In this document: positions 11,627-15,691 of the stretch, one piece after another
How positions within the stretch are numbered: position 1 is the stretch's first letter
Layout: every line of letters begins with the position of its first letter
Source of the DNA: Methanobacteriota archaeon
Lineage (GTDB): Archaea > Thermoplasmatota > Thermoplasmata > RBG-16-68-12 > EA-27
DNA length: 15,691 nt
NCBI GenBank assembly: GCA_016207545.1
Contig: JACQPO010000081.1
Span: 1 to 15,691, forward strand
Reading direction: 5' to 3'
Program-made: the position numbers and the translations under genes
The notes under the pieces: generated by a model
What the model saw: the letters and a program-made list of their open reading frames with translations, nothing else
Database searches by the model: none
What the model was told of the DNA's origin: nothing

Positions 11627-13774
11627 TCAGGAGCCCCACTCGGAGAGGGCAGTCTGTCCCGCGAGCTCCTGCGGCTTGACCTCCTTCCCAAGCTGTTCCT
11701 TGATCGAGATCGCGAGCGCGTTGCCGATTGTCGGGACGCGGGAGAGGTCGCCCGCGGACGCCTTCTGCAACTCGCGCAACGTCCGGTATCCCGCCCGGAC
11801 GAGGGCGCGCGCTCGGACGCGGCCGACGCCGCGCAACTGCACGAGGGGCAGCAGGTCCTCCTTGATCCCGTACTGGAGGCGCGGGAGCAGCTTCGCGAGC
11901 GGCTTCACGCGGTCCCTGTTGAAGATCTTCGCGAGCTCGGCGGTCGCGTACGTGAGCCACTCCGCCTGGTCCACCATCCGGCGGATGTCGCCCGGACCGA
12001 TGCCGAACCGTTTCGTGACCTCGTCCTCCGTCCGCTCCTCGATCCAGTCCGCGAGCAGGCACGCGGTCTTCACCTGCGCGAGGAAGAAGTCGTAGTCCTC
12101 GATCGGGAACGTGAGCGCTTCCTCCGCGATCTTCTCCTCGACCCACGCGTAGTCCCCGCGGCGCAGGTACAGGTTCGGCATGTCCGGGGTGCTGCACACC
12201 GCCCAGAGCCAGAAGAACGGGGCGTCGTGCGTCCCGAGCAGGGCGTCCCGCAGCTTCACGGCGCTGAGCGGGTCGATGTACAGGTCGCTCGTGCGTCGGC
12301 CGAAGAACGTCGGGCGGAACTGCGGCCCACGCTCGATGAACTTCTCCTTGGCGAGGAACTCGAGGACGCGCTCGACTGTCCTCCGCAGCTCGTACACGTC
12401 GCGATGGAACGCGAAAAACGTCTGCCCGAGGAAGCCGTACAGCTCGTCCTCCGTGCGACAGTGGCCCGTGGCGATCACCGCCAACGTGTGGAACCGCAAC
12501 GCGGGCTCCGTGCCGAGCTTCGACTCGATTGCCTCTGGCGGTGAGAGGAGATAGTCCTCCATCACGTACTCCACGTCCTCCTCCCGCTTCGCCATCAGGA
12601 TGGCTTCGCCATAAGGATCGTATCTGGGGCGACCGGCCCTCCCACACATCTGCTGAATTTCCAGGATGGGAATTGGGGAAAACCCAAGATTCACGTCGAA
12701 CCTGTTCAAGTCGCGGATGATCACGCGGCGGGACGGGAGGTTCAGTCCATAAGCCAAAGTCGGTGTCGCGACGAGTGCCTCGATCTTCCCTTTCTTGAAC
12801 GCCTCCTCAATCGTTCGGCGCTGCTCATTGAGGAGGCCCGCGTTGTGAAACGCCGTCCCCCCCTCGACGCATTTCGCGAGTCGGTTCGCCATCGACGTCG
12901 GCTCCTGCTGGCGGCGGACGAGGTCTTCGGACAGCTTCTTCAGCGCCGCCAATTCCTTCTCCTTCAGCCGTGGCTTCACGCTGGCGGTGAGCGCCTTCGC
13001 GAGGGCCTCGCTCGCGCGGCGCGTGTTCACGAAGATGAGCGCCTGGCCGCCCGTGTCGATGATGTCCTCGACGAGGCCCGACAGGTCGTCCTCCGTGGCG
13101 GGGATCTGCGTGACGCTCCGGTCCGTCCATGTGACCATGCCGTTGTACATGACGCCCCGCTTCAACGGAACCGGCCGCCAGTCCGACTGCACGTGTTCCG
13201 CCTTCAACCACGCCGCCAATTCTGCGGAATTCCGGATTGTGGCGGACAGGGCGATGATCTGGAGCTTCGGGTTCACCTGCCGCATCTTCGCGAGGGTCAC
13301 CTCGAGGGTGGGCCCGCGGTCCCCGTCGTTGATCAGGTGGATCTCGTCCGCGACGACGACCGTGAGGCGTGTGAGCCAGTCCGCGCGGTGGCGGAGCAAG
13401 GAGTCCGCGCGCTCGGATGTCGCGACGAGGACGTCGTACCGGGCGAGGGTCGGGTCCGGAGAGTCGTAGTCGCCGACGGAGAGGCCGACCTTGATCCCGA
13501 GCTTCTCGAACGCGCGCAGGTCGTCGTACTTCTCCGCCGCCAACGCGCGGAGCGGGACGATGTACATCGCCTTCCCGCCATTGAGCACGTGCTTCAGGAC
13601 CGCGAGGTACGCGACGAGGGACTTCCCGCTCGCGGTGGGGATCGCGAGGACGAGCGACTTCCCCTCGAGGGCGATCGGGATCGCGCGCTCCTGCGGCGGG
13701 TACAGGCCTTCGATGCCCTGCTCCTTCAGGATCTCGACGATGCGGGGGTCTACCCCGAGGTCCGCGACCTTCAT
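11627..13774 (-). CDS. hel308: Hel308-type superfamily 2 DNA helicase
   Basis: This 715-residue ATP-dependent 3'-5' helicase works in replication-fork repair. It carries the full motif set: Q-motif YPPQERA at 25-31, Walker A AIPTASGKS at 44-52, Walker B VADEIHLI at 141-148, SAT at 177-179, the late motif around ATPTLAYGLN at 336-345 and QMCGRAGRPRYD at 375-386. A winged-helix/ratchet region follows, and helix-hairpin-helix elements (LRGVGRVRARALVRAGY, 647-663; VPTIGNALA, 680-688) close the protein. The ATG at 13774 (MKVADLGVD) lies about 29 bases from a CCTTTATGG box; an ATG four codons upstream is too close to it, and an open extension to 14107 is not translated. A decayed duplicate of the first part of this gene lies at 14795-14928. 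Confidence 0.95.
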   Translation of the reverse strand: MKVADLGVDPRIVEILKEQGIEGLYPPQERAIPIALEGKSLVLAIPTASGKSLVAYLAVLKHVLNGGKAMYIVPLRALAAEKYDDLRAFEKLGIKVGLSVGDYDSPDPTLARYDVLVATSERADSLLRHRADWLTRLTVVVADEIHLINDGDRGPTLEVTLAKMRQVNPKLQIIALSATIRNSAELAAWLKAEHVQSDWRPVPLKRGVMYNGMVTWTDRSVTQIPATEDDLSGLVEDIIDTGGQALIFVNTRRASEALAKALTASVKPRLKEKELAALKKLSEDLVRRQQEPTSMANRLAKCVEGGTAFHNAGLLNEQRRTIEEAFKKGKIEALVATPTLAYGLNLPSRRVIIRDLNRFDVNLGFSPIPILEIQQMCGRAGRPRYDPYGEAILMAKREEDVEYVMEDYLLSPPEAIESKLGTEPALRFHTLAVIATGHCRTEDELYGFLGQTFFAFHRDVYELRRTVERVLEFLAKEKFIERGPQFRPTFFGRRTSDLYIDPLSAVKLRDALLGTHDAPFFWLWAVCSTPDMPNLYLRRGDYAWVEEKIAEEALTFPIEDYDFFLAQVKTACLLADWIEERTEDEVTKRFGIGPGDIRRMVDQAEWLTYATAELAKIFNRDRVKPLAKLLPRLQYGIKEDLLPLVQLRGVGRVRARALVRAGYRTLRELQKASAGDLSRVPTIGNALAISIKEQLGKEVKPQELAGQTALSEWGS

Positions 13775-13798
13775 TCTGCCGGCCATTTGGCGGCGCCG

Positions 13799-13807
13799 CC
13801 ATAAAGG
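13799..13807 (-). promoter_or_regulatory. TATA-like box of hel308
   Basis: The minus strand reads AAACCTTTATGGC, an archaeal TATA-like element centred about 29 bases from the ATG at 13774. The same context survives, altered to CCGTTATCG, in front of the hel308 pseudogene near 14940. Confidence 0.5.
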
Positions 13808-14128
13808 TTTGGCGGGGAGACGGGAAAGGTGCCTGTCAGTCGGGGACGACAAGAACGCCGGACGCCCGCACTGAGACCCGCGCGCGGGGCAGATCAGCCC
13901 AAGTATGTTCATCCTCGGCGTCGATTGAAGAGGACGACCAATCCCGCAACCGCGGCAAAGTCCTCCTCCCCTCACGGCCCTCATGGGTTCGTTTGGGAAA
14001 GGGCTTTCGACGCCACACCCGGTTCTGGAGCCCAGTTTCCCACGTAGCATGTATTCCGGGCTGCCGGAGCCCGGGCTTACGCCTCCCCCCGTTCCGCGGC
14101 ACGACAACAGATGGACGGGCAGGGGTAG
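13808..14128. other. Intergenic region between hel308 and vapBC, no convincing gene
   Basis: This stretch of about 320 bases has open frames but none with recognisable protein sequence or a start signal. On the minus strand, 13909-13971 encodes a 20-residue tail (DFAAVAGLVVLFNRRRG, then stop) that looks like a hydrophobic C-terminal anchor with a basic end. A stop codon precedes it, so at most it is a relic. Similarity to the area upstream of the hel308 pseudogene fades out within the first 20 or so bases. Confidence 0.4.
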
Positions 14129-14158
14129 GACTTATCTATGTCTGTGCATATACACAGA
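14129..14158 (+). promoter_or_regulatory. vapBC promoter with perfect inverted-repeat operator
   Basis: ACTTATCTATG provides a TATA-like box about 27 bases before the vapB ATG (14162). Between them TCTGTG (14141-14146) and CACAGA (14153-14158) are perfect complements around CATATA. Palindromes just upstream of vapB are the normal binding sites for VapB/VapBC autorepression, so this is a strong operator candidate. Confidence 0.6.
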
Positions 14159-14161
14159 ACG

Positions 14162-14398
14162 ATGGCGTTCAAGACGATTAGCCTCTCCGAGGACGCGTAC
14201 CGCCTACTCCGAGCGCGAAAACGGCAGGGCGAGAGCTTCACGGAGGTCGTGCGCCGCCTTGCCGGGCCGCCGACGGCGGAGGAATTCGAGGCCCTCCTGG
14301 ACGTGGAGGAGGCCGAGGAGCTTCAGGCCCTCGCGGAGTCCCTGGATCATCGGGCGGAGCGGGAACTCGTGAAGGCCGCGAGGAGAAAACGGTCATGA
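14162..14398 (+). CDS. vapB: VapB-type antitoxin (DUF217 / VAPB_antitox family)
   Basis: This 78-residue protein starts with MAFKTISLSEDAYRLLRARK and RQGESFTEVVRRL, the pattern of archaeal VapB antitoxins (a beta strand plus two helices, then GESF). An acidic helical C-terminal tail follows (EEFEALLDVEEAEELQALAESL), which would wrap the VapC toxin. The ATG at 14162 is preferred because it fits the TATA spacing and leaves the 14141-14158 operator outside the gene; an ATG at 14138 would put that palindrome inside the coding region. It overlaps vapC by four bases (ATGA), the usual coupling of the pair. Confidence 0.87.
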   Translation: MAFKTISLSEDAYRLLRARKRQGESFTEVVRRLAGPPTAEEFEALLDVEEAEELQALAESLDHRAERELVKAARRKRS

Positions 14399-14787
14399 CG
14401 ATGCTCGACACTTCCGCGGTGCTGGACCTCCTGGCGGGGGTCCCCGCCGCCGTCGCGGCGTACCGAGACTTGGAACAGCGGAAGGACCGGGTCACGGTGC
14501 CCACGGTGGTGCTCTACGAGACGCGGCTCGTGCTCGGGTTGCGTGGCGCCCGACGGAAGCTCGCGAGGGTGGAACGGGTCTTGGCCCGGATGCCACGGGC
14601 GCCGCTCGACGATTCCTCGGCCCTGCGTGCGGCGGAAGTCGGCACCCGCCTCACGACCCGAGGCGCCGGCATCGGCCCCATCGACACGCTGATTGCCGGG
14701 ACCGCGCTCGCCCACAGCGAACCCCTGCTGTGTTCGGACCCCGACTTCGACCGAGTGCCCGGCCTGACCGTCATCCGATATCGGTGA
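14395..14787 (+). CDS. vapC: VapC-type PIN-domain ribonuclease toxin
   Basis: This 130-residue PIN-domain protein has the conserved acidic residues Asp5 (MLDTSAVLDLL), Glu42 (LYET), Asp97 (GPIDTLIAGTAL) and Asp115/Asp117 (CSDPDFDRVPGLTV), so the Mg-dependent nuclease site looks intact. VapC toxins cleave tRNA or rRNA and are held inactive by VapB. The ATG overlaps the vapB stop by four bases. The gene ends seven bases before the start of similarity to the hel308 fragment lying in the opposite orientation. Confidence 0.9.
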   Translation: MTMLDTSAVLDLLAGVPAAVAAYRDLEQRKDRVTVPTVVLYETRLVLGLRGARRKLARVERVLARMPRAPLDDSSALRAAEVGTRLTTRGAGIGPIDTLIAGTALAHSEPLLCSDPDFDRVPGLTVIRYR

Positions 14788-14794
14788 ACCTGGC

Positions 14795-14928
14795 CGTCAG
14801 GACCGCGAGGTAGGCGATCAGGATCGCGCGCTCCTCGGCGGGTACAGCTCCTCGACGCTTTGTTCTTTCAAGATCTCGGCATTTCGGGCGCCCACGCCGA
14901 GGGCTGCGACCTTCGTTCTCCGGTCCAT
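14795..14928 (-). pseudogene. Decayed 5' fragment of a duplicate hel308
   Basis: From an ATG at 14928 the minus strand reads KVAALGVGARNAEILKEQ, then SVEELYPP, against KVADLGVDPRIVEILKEQ, then GIEGLYPP, in intact hel308. A one-base deletion after YPP shifts the frame. In the next frame EERAILI continues into AYLAVLTA, which corresponds to QERAIPI and AYLAVLKH of the intact protein with exactly 60 bases (20 codons, including the Walker A loop) missing. Similarity includes the old promoter region (to about 14970) and ends at the vapC 3' end. No functional helicase can be made. It is oriented like the intact gene about 1.2 kb away. Confidence 0.85.
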
Positions 14929-14970
14929 CGGGCGCCGCGATAACGGTTTGGCGGGGGATGGCGAACGGTC

Positions 14971-15360
14971 CTACGCGAGCCGCTCGATCCCGCGAACCCG
15001 GTCGAAGTCGGCGTCGAAGGAGGCGATTCGCTGGGCTCCGAACTCTTGCATCACGACCAGGGAAACCGCGTCTGCGAACGACAGGGTGCCGTCGTAGTGG
15101 AGGTACATCGTGATCGCCGACCCGCATCGTTCCGGGGAAGCGACTTCGATGGAACAGTTGTCCACGATGACGTCGTACGTTTCCTTTCCGGCCTTTCCGC
15201 CGAGGAGGGCGCCGACGCCGGTCACGGCCTCCGCAAGGACGAGGTCGGACGTGACGAGGTCTTCCCGCTCGAGGCGGGGCGTGAGCCGTTTCGCGCCACC
15301 GTGCCATCGGTCCTCACGGTTCGCCATCGCGATGAAGTAGGAGGAGTCGACGAAGATCAC
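14971..15360 (-). CDS. Second PIN-domain (VapC-like) toxin
   Basis: This 129-residue PIN domain shows Asp5 (MIFVDSSYFIAMAN), Glu44 (LVLAEAVTGVG), Asp97 (SFADAVSLVVMQEFG) and Asp116/118/120 (SFDADFDRVRG), a complete acidic active site. The GTG at 15360 overlaps the AbrB-type gene stop by four bases (GTGA on the minus strand), so translation is coupled. A longer open extension to 15489 runs through the antitoxin gene in another frame and is rejected. It converges on the first vapBC with the hel308 fragment between them. Confidence 0.88.
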   Translation of the reverse strand: MIFVDSSYFIAMANREDRWHGGAKRLTPRLEREDLVTSDLVLAEAVTGVGALLGGKAGKETYDVIVDNCSIEVASPERCGSAITMYLHYDGTLSFADAVSLVVMQEFGAQRIASFDADFDRVRGIERLA

Positions 15361-15599
15361 CGCATCCCCCGCTGGACCCGCCTCTTGACCTCCACGGCAT
15401 CCGCAGGGACGCTTCCGATGCCCGCCAGGTCGCGGAGCCTCTTCCGCTTCCGAAAGCGGACGACCAACCCGTCTCGCTCCTCCGTCCACTCGACGTAGTC
15501 CCCGGGCTCCACGTCGAACGCCTCCCGGACGGCGGAAGGGATCACGGTCTGATATCCCTTTGAAATCTTCGTGTTGCTAAGCATTTCCGGTGTCCTCAT
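15357..15599 (-). CDS. AbrB/SpoVT-type antitoxin paired with the second PIN toxin
   Basis: This 80-residue protein has the swapped-hairpin AbrB pattern: NTKISKGYQTVIPSAVREAF, then VEPGDYVEWTEERDGLVVRF. A basic C-terminal tail (KRKRLRDLAGIGSVPADAVEVKRRVQ) probably contacts the toxin. AbrB-type antitoxins bind DNA as dimers and autoregulate. Start choice is between ATG at 15599 (used) and ATG at 15584 (MLSNTKISKGY). The TATA box near 15623 predicts transcription from about 15597, so the downstream ATG is a serious alternative. Confidence 0.87.
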   Translation of the reverse strand: MRTPEMLSNTKISKGYQTVIPSAVREAFDVEPGDYVEWTEERDGLVVRFRKRKRLRDLAGIGSVPADAVEVKRRVQRGMR

Positions 15600-15618
15600 G
15601 AGAAGGAGATGTTTCCAA

Positions 15619-15627
15619 GGTATATGG
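15619..15627 (-). promoter_or_regulatory. TATA-like box of the AbrB-PIN operon
   Basis: CCATATACC on the minus strand, preceded by a purine-rich GGAAAAAG, forms a BRE/TATA arrangement about 24-39 bases upstream of the two candidate antitoxin ATGs. On the plus strand the same bases lie directly at the possible start of a divergent gene at 15624. Confidence 0.5.
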
Positions 15628-15691
15628 CTTTTTCCCCATCGGGGGTGTCGGCCCTCGATGGCCTGCTCCTACAGGACGGCGGCGATACGGG
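15624..15691 (+). CDS. Possible 5' end of a plus-strand gene leaving the window
   Basis: An ATG at 15624 opens a stop-free frame to the window edge reading MAFSPSGVSALDGLLLQDGG. GAAGGAGAT lies at 15602-15610, a good Shine-Dalgarno but 13-15 bases upstream, slightly far. The SGVSALDGLL phrase is loosely like the N-terminus of KaiC/RadA-type ATPases (TGIxxLDxLL), but 22 codons are too few to claim that. It may be chance. Confidence 0.3.
   Translation, partial: MAFSPSGVSALDGLLLQDGGDT

Noticed and set aside
13909..13974. Minus-strand tail DFAAVAGLVVLFNRRRG resembling a C-terminal membrane anchor of a surface protein
   Set aside because: An in-frame stop lies 20 codons upstream and no surface-protein sequence continues in other frames, so it is too short to support a gene or relic.
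13775..14107. N-terminal extension of hel308 by 111 codons
   Set aside because: It crosses the hel308 TATA box, has no helicase similarity, and the relic copy shows homology beginning only at the start region.
14771..15307. A 178-codon minus-strand open frame
   Set aside because: It is a shadow of the second PIN toxin that runs into the frameshifted hel308 relic; its last residues (EERAILI, AYLAVL) are recognisable pieces of that relic.
1..15691. CRISPR arrays, rRNA genes, insertion sequences with transposase, replication origins
   Set aside because: No regularly spaced repeats, conserved rRNA segments, transposase or recombinase motifs, or clustered origin-box repeats were seen on either strand.

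Overview
The window looks like high-GC archaeal chromosome, most probably a euryarchaeon of the Thermoplasmatota type. Domain level is well supported; the phylum is a guess. The archaeal markers are a Hel308-type helicase with a complete motif set, a KEOPS Cgi121 subunit, an eIF2B-like protein, KorAB-type 2-oxoacid:ferredoxin oxidoreductase subunits, a tRNA gene without an encoded CCA, and TATA-like boxes about 25-30 bases upstream of many start codons. That spacing implies that many transcripts are leaderless.

Layout. Bases 1-1640 carry pdxT (PLP synthase glutaminase) and an unrecognised gene on the minus strand, then a stand-alone Lrp/AsnC ligand-binding (RAM) domain gene on the plus strand. 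Bases 1660-4370 are a korAB pair with a strong promoter and a hairpin leader. Bases 4371-5504 hold three small genes packed tail to tail: DUF309, a retropepsin-like protease and an unknown protein. Bases 5560-7306 are a minus-strand operon of an MBL-fold hydrolase and an eIF2B-like protein. A tRNA-Leu(UAG) gene lies at 7382-7466.

Bases 7449-8985 form a mini-island of about 1.5 kb. It is bounded by an exact 18-bp repeat of the tRNA-Leu 3' end and carries a SnoaL-like gene and a probable wHTH / RelE-like toxin-antitoxin pair, with no integrase in view. It is followed by an AlkZ/YcaQ-type (HTH_42) gene, a two-helix membrane protein, the KEOPS subunit Cgi121, a DUF3237 gene and hel308.

The right end (13.8-15.7 kb) is an accessory patch. 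A VapBC pair with a ribbon-helix-helix-type antitoxin and a convergent AbrB-VapC pair flank a decayed duplicate of the hel308 5' end. The duplicate keeps the start region but carries a frameshift and an in-frame 60-bp deletion that removes the Walker A loop. It shows that the hel308 upstream region was duplicated or remodelled in association with toxin-antitoxin cargo.

Two architectural themes recur. Divergent genes share one short TATA-like box (4758-4765; 11117-11125). Convergent genes abut or overlap at their stop codons (TGATCA at 4368-4373 and at 11624-11629; CTAG at 5157-5160).
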